The notes under the pieces: model-generated | The model's input: the letters and a program-made list of their open reading frames with translations, nothing else | What the model was told of the DNA's origin: nothing | Database searches by the model: none | Translations under genes and position numbers: made by a program | Shown: piece after piece, positions 32,188-39,467 of the stretch | How positions within the stretch are numbered: position 1 is the first letter of the stretch | Layout of the letters: every line of letters starts with the position of its first letter | Source of the DNA: Gammaproteobacteria bacterium | GTDB lineage: Bacteria; Pseudomonadota; Gammaproteobacteria; Pseudomonadales; Azotimanducaceae | Length of the DNA stretch: 46,028 nucleotides | Reading direction: 5' to 3' | Assembly (NCBI GenBank): GCA_026708185.1 | Contig: JAPOVK010000026.1 | Coordinates: 1-46,028, forward strand

Positions 32188-33209
32188 TGCCGCGGCTTTT
32201 CCATGCGTTCGGCCCGTTGCCGGTCCCGCTCATGGGCAGCGCGCGCAAGCCGCTCCGTCCGAGCTGCCGAGCGTTGCCGCGCGCGCTCGGCCTGTTCCCT
32301 GGCGAGCTGTTCGCGGCGCATGCGGGTCTTGATCGCGCGAAACTCGTTGACGAGATCGAGCTGGCTCGGACAGGCCGCGGTGCAGGCGCCGCACTCGATG
32401 CAGTCGAACACGGCGGCATCCGCCGCATCGGCTTCGAAGGCGCGATGCAGGCGCTCGGGTGCCAAGCCTTCGGGGCAGGCGCTCGCACACCAGCCGCAGC
32501 GGATGCAGGCCCAACTGGTAGGCCGGGGTACCTCGACGCTGAACGTGGACGGCGCGACCGCGGCATCGCTGGCTACATCGCGACCGGTCAGCTCGCCCTG
32601 GACGCGATAGCCTTCGGTTGCGGCCCCGGGAAGCGGAAGATCGGCAAGCGGCGTACCGATGGCGACCCATCGGTCCGTGCCGGCCACCGTGACGATACGC
32701 TGGCGCAACGCCCGCCCGCGAATCACCGCGTCGTGGATCGCGAAAAGCGTCGACACGTTGAGGACCAGCACGCCGACGTCGCTCGCGTAGCCGGTTGCCG
32801 GTACTTCGCGGCCGGTCAGATGGGCCACGAGCCGTTTCTCGTCGCCGGCCGGATAGGAGAGCCCGACAGGCGTGCCGCCCCGGACGTCGCTGTCGATTGG
32901 CACGGCCAGCGCCGTGTGTGCCGCCCCGGTGCAACGCGCAACGATGTCGAGACCGGTCCTCACCTCGTCGGCGTGGTCACGAAGCAGTGTGGCGTCCGCA
33001 GTGACGCCAGGTTCGGAAGCCATGCCGTTGCCGATCACCCAGTCCGCGTCGGCGGCGATCGCCTCGCGGATCTTGCGCGCCGTGGGATATGCGCCGCCGC
33101 CCATGCCGACTATGCCGGCCGCCTCGATGCGTTCGATAACCGCCGCGGCACCGGCCTCCGGCGGGAGCGGCGTGAACTCCGCGTCTTCTGCGCCTAGTTC
33201 GTCGGACAT
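32181..33209 (-). CDS. rsxC: Rsx/Rnf electron transport complex subunit C, N-terminally reduced
   Basis: A 342-residue version of the peripheral subunit that accepts electrons from NADH. It has the flavin/NADH-type domain (GIVGMGGGAYPTARKI, SDVGVLVLNVSTLFAIHDAVIRG), then two [4Fe-4S] motifs, CIRCGWCASACP and CIECGACTAACP, and a charged tail. The N-terminal barrel-sandwich domain of about 120 residues found in E. coli RsxC (HAPTSGTV region) is absent, because rsxB ends within 16 bases of the start. The NAAECEP segment of E. coli reads GNGMASEP here, so Cys and one Glu are lost. NADH oxidation may be altered. Confidence 0.93.
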   Translation of the reverse strand: MSDELGAEDAEFTPLPPEAGAAAVIERIEAAGIVGMGGGAYPTARKIREAIAADADWVIGNGMASEPGVTADATLLRDHADEVRTGLDIVARCTGAAHTALAVPIDSDVRGGTPVGLSYPAGDEKRLVAHLTGREVPATGYASDVGVLVLNVSTLFAIHDAVIRGRALRQRIVTVAGTDRWVAIGTPLADLPLPGAATEGYRVQGELTGRDVASDAAVAPSTFSVEVPRPTSWACIRCGWCASACPEGLAPERLHRAFEADAADAAVFDCIECGACTAACPSQLDLVNEFRAIKTRMRREQLAREQAERARQRSAARTERLARAAHERDRQRAERMEKPRQW

Positions 33210-33691
33210 GCCACGAGCTCGATGCAGTCCACGGGGCACGGCGGTAGGCACAGCTCGCAGCCCGTGCAGTGCTCTTCAATCACGGCATGCAGGTACGTCG
33301 GCGCCCCGACGATGGCGTCCACGGGACACGCGTCGAGACACAGGGCGCAGCCGATGCAGTCCTTGGCGACGATGCGCGCGACCTGTCCGGGCGGCTCTGC
33401 TACGGTCTCGGTTTCCGATTCGCGGCCGAGCAGACTCTTCAACTTGATGACAGTCTCGGGTCCGCCTGGTGGGCACAGGTCGAGTCGCTCGCCGTCCGCA
33501 ACGGCCTGGGCGTAGGGCCGACAGCCGGGGTAGCCGCATTGCGCGCATTGGCTTTGCGGCAGGAGAGCGTCGATTGCGTTGACGATCTCATCTGCGGTGT
33601 CCGCTTCCCGGCTTGCCAGGAGTCGTCTCGCCAGCGACAGCAGCGCGGCCAGCGCCAAGCCCATCCCGCCAAGAACGAGGGCTGCGGTCAT
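33194..33691 (-). CDS. rsxB: Rsx/Rnf electron transport complex subunit B (ferredoxin)
   Basis: A 165-residue iron-sulfur subunit. An N-terminal helix (LVLGGMGLALAALLSLA) anchors it; CAQCGYPGCRPYAQAVADG...C binds one [4Fe-4S] cluster, and two ferredoxin motifs follow, CIGCALCLDACPVDAI and CTGCELCLPPCPVDCI. It passes electrons between RsxC and the membrane subunits. Start ATG 33691 overlaps the rsxA stop by four bases and the end overlaps rsxC by 16. Confidence 0.96.
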   Translation of the reverse strand: MTAALVLGGMGLALAALLSLARRLLASREADTADEIVNAIDALLPQSQCAQCGYPGCRPYAQAVADGERLDLCPPGGPETVIKLKSLLGRESETETVAEPPGQVARIVAKDCIGCALCLDACPVDAIVGAPTYLHAVIEEHCTGCELCLPPCPVDCIELVACPTN

Positions 33692-34266
33692 GCGCCGACG
33701 CCGCGGAATCCGTAGAAGGCAAGCGCCATGAAGCCGACGGTCACCAGGGCCAGCGGCGGCCCCTTGAACGGCGCGGGGACGGCGTCGTCCACGATCCGTT
33801 CCCGGAGCGCCGCGAATGCCACGATGGCGATGCCGAAACCGAGCGCCGCACCGAGGGCCAGCAGGAGCGTCTCGGGTAGGGACAGCCCTTGGTCCACCGC
33901 GATCAGGGTGACGCCGAGGACGGCGCAGTTGGTCGTGATCAGCGGCAGGAAGATGCCCAGCAACTGGTGGAGTAGAGGACTTGCCGCGCGCACGAACATC
34001 TCCGTGAACTGCACGGTCCCCGCGATCACGACGATGAAGGCGATGATGCGGAGGTATTGAACGTCCAGTGGTATCAGCACGTAGCGGTTCACGAAGTAGG
34101 TCACCAGCGCCGCGACCGACAGCACGAAGGCCGTCGCCAGGGTCATGGGTACAGCGGTCTCGAACCGGGCCGAAGTGCCCACGAACGGGCAGAGTCCTAG
34201 GAACTGCACGAGGACGAAGTTGTTGACCAGGGCTGCGGAGAGCAGGATGAGCAGGGCTTCGGTCAT
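33688..34266 (-). CDS. rsxA: Rsx/Rnf electron transport complex subunit A
   Basis: A 192-residue inner-membrane protein, same length as E. coli RsxA (193), homologous to RsxE in opposite topology. LVNNFVLVQFLGLCPFVGTS and PLITTNCAVLGVTLI carry the cysteines of the shared [2Fe-2S] site. ATG 34266 is preferred to the upstream codon at 34296 because it begins at the conserved MTEALLIL. First rsx gene, 36 bases after a small ORF that follows metG. Confidence 0.96.
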   Translation of the reverse strand: MTEALLILLSAALVNNFVLVQFLGLCPFVGTSARFETAVPMTLATAFVLSVAALVTYFVNRYVLIPLDVQYLRIIAFIVVIAGTVQFTEMFVRAASPLLHQLLGIFLPLITTNCAVLGVTLIAVDQGLSLPETLLLALGAALGFGIAIVAFAALRERIVDDAVPAPFKGPPLALVTVGFMALAFYGFRGVGA

Positions 34267-34302
34267 CGTTAGCTTCCGTCGTCCCGGCGAGCCCAATCGA
34301 AC

Positions 34303-34503
34303 CTAGCAGGCCTTGGCCGGAATGTTCGAGGCACGCGGCGGGTGCTTGCGCCGCATCAGATCCGAGATGCCTTCGTCGTAGTCGGTGATGCAACGGGCGT
34401 CCGGTGCGCTCGGGAACAACGCGTCGTGGATGTTCTTGAACGTGTAGCGCGTCGTTGCTGAAGTGCGTCGAACGACCGAGTCCTCCGGTTGCTGGTGGTC
34501 CAC
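34303..34503 (-). CDS. Small protein between metG and rsxA
   Basis: A 66-residue frame with GTG start 34503, preceded by AGGTGA (a perfect match to the anti-Shine-Dalgarno end) six bases upstream, within the last codons of metG. The product is hydrophilic with a central YTFKNIHDALFPSAPDARCITDYDEGI region. I do not recognise a family with confidence; small proteins of similar pattern occur as orphan antitoxin-like genes. Position and ribosome site favour a real gene. Confidence 0.5.
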   Translation of the reverse strand: MDHQQPEDSVVRRTSATTRYTFKNIHDALFPSAPDARCITDYDEGISDLMRRKHPPRASNIPAKAC

Positions 34504-34504
34504 G

Positions 34505-36499
34505 TCAAGTCACCTGCATTCCCGGCTCTGCGCCGGCATCCGGTGCAAGGAGGAAGATGTCGCGCCCCCCGGGCCCGGCGGCGAGCACCATGCCTTCGGA
34601 CACCCCGAAGCGCATGGTGCGCGGCTCAAGGTTGGCGACGACCACGACGAGGCGCCCGACCAGCTTCGCGGGGTCGTAGGCGCTGCGGATACCGGCGAAA
34701 ACGCGCCGCTGGTGGTCGCCGACGTCGAGGTCGAGCGCCAAGAGCTTGTCGGCACCGTCGACGAAGTTCGCAGCCAGGACCTTCGCGACGCGCAGGTCGA
34801 CTTTCTGGAAGTCGTCGATGCCCACGGTATGGCTCTCTTGGGCGGCGGATGCTTCGGCGGCCTCCGCCCGGGTCGCCTCGATCACCTTGTCCAGCGCTTT
34901 CTTGTCGATGCGCGTGAACAGCGGCTTGAAGCGGTCGATCTCGTGGTCGAGAAGGGGCGTCGCGGCATCGTGCCAGGCGAGCTGCTCGACACGCAGGAAG
35001 CCCTCCGCCTTCTCCGCCATCGCCGGCAGGATTGGCTTCAGATACACCGCAAGGGCCCGGAAGACGTTGATGCCGAGCGAGCACACGCCGTGGACCTCGT
35101 CGCGCCGATCCGGGTCCCTAAGGTGCTTCCACGGCTCGTGCTCGGCGATGTAGCGGTTGCCCAGATCGGCGAGCGCGGTGATGCGGCGCACGGCTCGCCC
35201 GGTGTCGCCAGACTCGTAGAGTTCCGCCAATTCATCGCCGGCGCCCGATACCGCGTCCCACAGCTCGGTGTCGCGGATATCGCCGGCGAGCCGGCCGCCG
35301 AAGTTCTTGCCGATGAAGCCGGCGCAGCGCGATGCGATGTTGACCACCTTGCCGACGAGGTCCGCGTTCACGCGCTGCACGAAGTCGTCGAGGCCGAAGT
35401 CCATGTCGTCGGTATTGCCGCCGAACTTGGTGGCGAGGTAGTAGCGCAGGTACTCCGGGTCGAGGTGCTCAAGGTAGGTCCCGGCATTGATGAACGTGCC
35501 GCGCGACTTGGACATCTGCTTGCCGTCGACGGTCAGCATGCCGTGGACGTGGACCTTCGTCGGCGTGCGGAAATCGGACCCGGAGAGCACAGCCGGCCAG
35601 AACAGGCAATGGAAGTTGATGATGTCCTTGCCGATGAAATGATGCACCTCGGCCTGGGTGCCAGGTCTCCAGAAATCGTCGAACTCGAGCCCCTCGGTGC
35701 GATCGCAAAGGTTCTGGAAGCTCGCCATGTAGCCGACCGGCGCGTCCATCCAGACGTAGAAGTACTTGTCCTCGGTCCCCGGGATGCGGAAACCGAAGTA
35801 GGGGGCGTCGCGACTGATGTCCCATGCCTTGAGGCCGCCAGTCAGCCACTCGGCGAGCTTGTTGGCGACCTCGGACTGCACCGCCTCCGTCGCCGTCCAT
35901 TCCTTGAGGAAGTCGGCGAACTGCGGGAGGTCGACGAAGTAGTGCGTCGAATTGCGCAGTTCCGGCTCGGCGTCGGACAGCATGGACCGCGGTTCGACCA
36001 GCTCCGTGGCGTCGTACGTCGCGCCGCACTCCTGGCAGTTGTCGCCGTACTGGTCGTCGGCCCCGCAGCGCGGACAGTTGCCCTTCAGGTAGCGGTCGGC
36101 CAGGAAAAGCTTGCGTACCGGGTCGTAGAGCTGCTCGACATCCGCGGTGTACGTGTAGCCGCGCTCGGCGAGGCGGGTGTAGATCTCCCTGTTGTAGTGC
36201 TCGTTCTCCGGGGAGTGCGTGGAGTAGTAGTTGTCGTGGCTGACGTGGAAGCGCCGAAAGTCCTCGGCGTGCTCCGCGCGCAGCCGCTCGATCAACGCTT
36301 CCGGGGTGACTCCCTCGCGCTCTGCCGCAAGCATCGTCGCCGTGCCATGCGTGTCGTCCGCGCACACGTAGATGCACTGGTTGCCCATCATGCGCTGGAA
36401 CCGGACCCAGATGTCGGTCTGGATGTGTTCGAGCATGTGGCCAAGGTGAATGGCCCCGTTCGCGTTCGGCAAGGCGCTGGTGACCAGGATGCGGCGCAT
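34505..36499 (-). CDS. metG: Methionyl-tRNA synthetase
   Basis: Charges tRNA-Met. The 664-residue protein has the class I motifs HLGH (residues 18-21) and KQMSKS (about 325-330), a zinc knuckle [22 protein letters not shown] (about 143-164), and a C-terminal dimerising tRNA-binding OB domain ([21 protein letters not shown] ... [24 protein letters not shown]), as in E. coli. Its placement near the rsx genes resembles the Pseudomonas arrangement. Confidence 0.98.
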   Translation of the reverse strand: MRRILVTSALPNANGAIHLGHMLEHIQTDIWVRFQRMMGNQCIYVCADDTHGTATMLAAEREGVTPEALIERLRAEHAEDFRRFHVSHDNYYSTHSPENEHYNREIYTRLAERGYTYTADVEQLYDPVRKLFLADRYLKGNCPRCGADDQYGDNCQECGATYDATELVEPRSMLSDAEPELRNSTHYFVDLPQFADFLKEWTATEAVQSEVANKLAEWLTGGLKAWDISRDAPYFGFRIPGTEDKYFYVWMDAPVGYMASFQNLCDRTEGLEFDDFWRPGTQAEVHHFIGKDIINFHCLFWPAVLSGSDFRTPTKVHVHGMLTVDGKQMSKSRGTFINAGTYLEHLDPEYLRYYLATKFGGNTDDMDFGLDDFVQRVNADLVGKVVNIASRCAGFIGKNFGGRLAGDIRDTELWDAVSGAGDELAELYESGDTGRAVRRITALADLGNRYIAEHEPWKHLRDPDRRDEVHGVCSLGINVFRALAVYLKPILPAMAEKAEGFLRVEQLAWHDAATPLLDHEIDRFKPLFTRIDKKALDKVIEATRAEAAEASAAQESHTVGIDDFQKVDLRVAKVLAANFVDGADKLLALDLDVGDHQRRVFAGIRSAYDPAKLVGRLVVVVANLEPRTMRFGVSEGMVLAAGPGGRDIFLLAPDAGAEPGMQVT

Positions 36500-36530
36500 G
36501 GCTTGACTCGCTTCTTGGAGTAGTCAGCGG

Positions 36531-36550
36531 GGCGCGCATTCTAGCGCGCC
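36531..36550. repeat. 7-bp perfect hairpin between metG and SDR gene
   Basis: GGCGCGC (36531-36537), loop ATTCTA, GCGCGCC (36544-36550). On the minus strand the loop reads TAGAAT, a good -10 hexamer 37 bases before the metG start, but no -35 is evident. It could end the SDR transcript or shape the metG promoter. Confidence 0.4.
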
Positions 36551-36570
36551 ACGAGCCCTCGGGAGCCTGG

Positions 36571-37470
36571 TCACGGTTCGTCGTCGCCAGCGCTACGCGC
36601 GTCGTGCTCCTCCCACATCTTGACCATGCGCTCCGATGTGCCGACGTGGTCGCCCTTGACCGCCAGCATGCCGCCGTCGACGACCAGGTCGATGCCCGTG
36701 ACCCAGCGGCTTTCGTCGCTGCCGAGATAGACGCAGGCGTGGGCGATGTCGACGGCTTCGCCGCCGGGTCCCGTCAGCGGCATGAGGCCGCCGCTGACGT
36801 TGCGCACGAACCGTTTTAGCCGGCGTTCCTTGTGTTCGGGGGTGATCTGCTGGCCGTGTGTATGGCCACCCCAGAAGATCGGCGTTGCGATGGCGCCGGG
36901 GCTGACAGCGTTGACGCGGATGCCCATGGGGCCGAGCTGCATAGCGGCGGCCTTGGTGTAGTTGGATAGGCCCGCCTTTGCTGCGGAATACAGCGGGTCC
37001 GCGGCAATCTCCGCCTGGTGGGCGCCTTTCGACGAGTTGTTGATGATGGAGCCGGAGCGTTGCCTGCGCATGATCGGCGAGGCATGGCGGGTCGCGATCA
37101 TGCAGGAGCCCAAGAGGTACCACTGCGAGTAGTTGAAGCTCTCCTGGTCGATGTCCTCGATGTTGAAGACGCGGGGCTTCCCCGGTGGGGTCGCCGAGCC
37201 GCCGGCGTTGTTGAACAGCACGTCTAGGCGGTCCCACCTGTCCACCGCGGTGCGTATGACGCGGGCGATGTCCTCCTCGCGCAGCACGTCGGCCTTGACG
37301 AATATCGCCGTTCCGGGGGGCTGCCGGGATTCGACCTGTCGGCCGAGATCCTCGTTGCGACCGCAGAACACCACGCGCGCGCCCTCGGCGCAGTAGGCGT
37401 CCACGGTGGCCTCGCCGATGCCGCTGGTCGCGCCGGTGATGACCGCGACCTTGCCTTCGAGTCGACCCAT
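36571..37470 (-). CDS. Short-chain dehydrogenase/reductase (SDR)
   Basis: A 299-residue classical SDR. Motifs: VITGATSGIGEATV (cofactor turn), FNNAGG, and the catalytic Ser-Tyr-Lys set in INNSSKGAHQ and YSAAKAG, followed by INAVSPGAI-type RVNAVSPGAIATP. The C terminus is extended by about 25 residues relative to the usual 250-270, ending in a charged tail. GGAG five bases before ATG 37470 is a good ribosome site. It lies 26 bases after the crotonase gene on the same strand; the pair probably acts on one acyl-CoA-derived substrate. Confidence 0.92.
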   Translation of the reverse strand: MGRLEGKVAVITGATSGIGEATVDAYCAEGARVVFCGRNEDLGRQVESRQPPGTAIFVKADVLREEDIARVIRTAVDRWDRLDVLFNNAGGSATPPGKPRVFNIEDIDQESFNYSQWYLLGSCMIATRHASPIMRRQRSGSIINNSSKGAHQAEIAADPLYSAAKAGLSNYTKAAAMQLGPMGIRVNAVSPGAIATPIFWGGHTHGQQITPEHKERRLKRFVRNVSGGLMPLTGPGGEAVDIAHACVYLGSDESRWVTGIDLVVDGGMLAVKGDHVGTSERMVKMWEEHDARSAGDDEP

Positions 37471-37496
37471 GTCTGCTCCTTTTCGTCGATTTGTAG

Positions 37497-38282
37497 TCAA
37501 TTGCCGGTGAAAGTAGGTTCCGTCTTGCCGCGATAGGCGGCGATCGCTGCGTTGCGGTCTTCGGTCATCGCCGAAAGGATGTTCTGATCGACGTCCATGT
37601 GCATGACGGCGTTGTCGAGCGCCGAGACGATGGCGTTGACGCTCTGCTTGATCATCTGTGCGGCGATCGGCGACTTGGCCTGGTAGCGGGCTGCCCACGC
37701 GAGCGCCGTGTCCATCAGCGACGCCCGTGGGACGAGCGAATCGAGGATGCCCCACGCGAGGAGTTCATCCGCGTGGATTCGTTCGCCGCCGATGACCAGT
37801 CGCTTGGCACGGGACGGGCCGGCGATGTGCGTGAGCAGCGGCAGCCCCTTCCACATCAGGTTCACGCCGATGTCGATCTCCGGGTACTGCATGAAGCAGT
37901 CCTCGGCGCCGATCCGAAGGTCCATGGCCGTTGCGAGGACGGCGCCGCCGCCCATTGCGGCACCGTTCCAGGCCGCGATGGTGATCTGGTCCATGTTGTA
38001 TACCGCAAGCGTCGCGCGCTCGCCCATGCGCGCGAGGCGTCGGCGCTCGAGCAGGCTGCCGGCGGCCGGGCCGCCGCCATCGAGGTCGGCACCGGAAGAG
38101 AAGTGCTTGCCCGTGCCGGTGAAGATCACGACCCGGGTCTCGGCATCGTCGCGGAATGCAAGCGCCGCGTTCTCGATGTCGACTAGGTGCGCGTGGTTCA
38201 GCGCGTTGGCCTTGGTCGGTCGATTGAAGTGAACGACGGCGACGTGGCCGTCCTTGTGGATCCTCAAGTTCTTGTAAGCCAC
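37497..38282 (-). CDS. Crotonase (enoyl-CoA hydratase/isomerase family)
   Basis: A 261-residue crotonase. Oxyanion-hole segments HFSSGADLDG and NGAAMGGGAVLATAMDLRIGAED are present. The second catalytic glutamate is kept (MQYPEIDIG, Glu135); the first (Glu144 of rat hydratase) is Val115, as in many isomerases and hydrolases of the family. GTG 38282 starts the gene, with AAGGAG eleven bases upstream. It is divergent from the hydrolase gene across a 315-bp region with an operator candidate. Confidence 0.92.
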   Translation of the reverse strand: MAYKNLRIHKDGHVAVVHFNRPTKANALNHAHLVDIENAALAFRDDAETRVVIFTGTGKHFSSGADLDGGGPAAGSLLERRRLARMGERATLAVYNMDQITIAAWNGAAMGGGAVLATAMDLRIGAEDCFMQYPEIDIGVNLMWKGLPLLTHIAGPSRAKRLVIGGERIHADELLAWGILDSLVPRASLMDTALAWAARYQAKSPIAAQMIKQSVNAIVSALDNAVMHMDVDQNILSAMTEDRNAAIAAYRGKTEPTFTGN

Positions 38283-38476
38283 GGTCGCGTGGACTCCTTA
38301 AAGGCTGCTGCCCTTAGGAGTGTGGCGGACTCGCGCTGGGGTGAAAAGGTGTAGGCTGGCGAGGCCGTTGGGAATGGCCTCGGCGCAGCCTACTAGGGGG
38401 AGGGGTCCCTTAAGGCAGGTTGCGCGTCAGCAGGCGTGCTCCAATCTGGTGCGCAACCGCGATGTCTGGGTGCTGA

Positions 38477-38511
38477 TGTTACCTGAGGTAACACTGGTGT
38501 CAACAGGTAAC
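38477..38511. promoter_or_regulatory. Palindromic operator candidate in the divergent intergenic region
   Basis: The 315-bp gap 38283-38597 holds no gene. In it, TGTTACC-TGA-GGTAACA (38477-38493) is a perfect 17-bp palindrome, and a further half-site GGTAAC occurs at 38506-38511. A dimeric repressor of the TetR or GntR kind would fit such a site. It lies between the crotonase-SDR and hydrolase-CoA-transferase operons, so one regulator could control both. No regulator gene is in the window. Confidence 0.55.
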
Positions 38512-38544
38512 GCCAACTTTTTTTCATGGTGCTCGGGATCGGCA

Positions 38545-38550
38545 TAGAAT
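38545..38550 (+). promoter_or_regulatory. Possible -10 box for the acyl-CoA operon
   Basis: TAGAAT matches the -10 consensus at five of six bases and would place the start of transcription about 40 bases before GTG 38598. The -35 region (around 38522-38527, TTTCAT) is poor, which would fit an activator-dependent promoter with the upstream palindrome. Confidence 0.3.
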
Positions 38551-38597
38551 CCTCATCACGCCCAGTTAGGCATGCCCTTCTCGATAAGGTTCCGTCG

Positions 38598-39467
38598 GTG
38601 TTTGAACGCGACAATCCCACTTCGCACAGCTATTTTTCGCAGCGTCTGCGACTGCACTACCTTGACTGGGGGAACGACAGCGCGCCGGACATGCTGCTCA
38701 TCCACGGCGTGCACGACCACTGCCACTCCTGGGATTGGCTGGCGCAATCGATGCGCGACCGCTACCACGTCGTCGCACCCGATCTGCGCGGGCACGGCGA
38801 CTCCGAGTGGTCGCTCGGTAGTCCGTACGCCTACCTGGAATACGTCCAGGACATCGCTCAACTGGTGCGCCAGCGCCACCTACCTCCGGTCACCATCGTC
38901 TCGCACTCGCTCGGTGGCACGATCGCGTCGGTGTTCGCCGGCGCCTATCCGGATCTGGTCACCCGGCTGGTGATCATCGAGGGCGTCGGTCTCTACCCGC
39001 GCGACACCGACCCGCCAGATGAGCGCCTGCGGCATTGGATCGACAACAACTACGCGTTGTCCGCCCGGGTGCCGCGCCGCTACGGCACGCTGGAGGATGC
39101 CTATCAACGCATGCAGGACACCAACCCGCATCTGTCACCGGACCAAGCGCGTCACCTGACCATCCACGGCAGCAACCTCAACGAGGACGGCACGTACACC
39201 TGGAAGTTCGACAACTACACGCGCACGCCGCGTCCCTACGACATCCCCAACGAGGACCTCGTCGCGCTCTGGCAGCGCATCACCTGCCCGGTGTTGATCG
39301 TCAACTCGCACCAGGGCTATCCGCACCGCATCGGGCAGGACGACACGCTAGGGCACTTCCAGGATGTCCGGCTCTACGAGATCGAGGACGCCGGACACTG
39401 GACGCATCACGACCAGCTTGGGGTCTGCGTGGATGTCATCGACGAGTTTCTGGGCAACGCGGCGTGA
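38598..39467 (+). CDS. Alpha/beta hydrolase
   Basis: A 289-residue alpha/beta-hydrolase. LLIHGVHDHCHSW forms the oxyanion side, VSHSLGG is the nucleophile elbow (Ser104) and DAGHWTHHDQ carries the catalytic His near the C terminus. The substrate is unknown; thioester or ester cleavage would fit the CoA-transferases encoded downstream. The start GTG 38598 (AAGG about nine bases upstream) begins at FERDNPTSHSYFSQRLRLHY, where related proteins begin; an earlier in-frame codon at 38526 lacks support. It overlaps the next gene by GTGA. Confidence 0.9.
   Translation: MFERDNPTSHSYFSQRLRLHYLDWGNDSAPDMLLIHGVHDHCHSWDWLAQSMRDRYHVVAPDLRGHGDSEWSLGSPYAYLEYVQDIAQLVRQRHLPPVTIVSHSLGGTIASVFAGAYPDLVTRLVIIEGVGLYPRDTDPPDERLRHWIDNNYALSARVPRRYGTLEDAYQRMQDTNPHLSPDQARHLTIHGSNLNEDGTYTWKFDNYTRTPRPYDIPNEDLVALWQRITCPVLIVNSHQGYPHRIGQDDTLGHFQDVRLYEIEDAGHWTHHDQLGVCVDVIDEFLGNAA

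Noticed and set aside
39035-39463. N-terminal extension of the tandem CoA-transferase
   Set aside because: It is the antisense-like alternative frame of the hydrolase gene; GTG 39464 begins exactly at the domain and overlaps the upstream stop.
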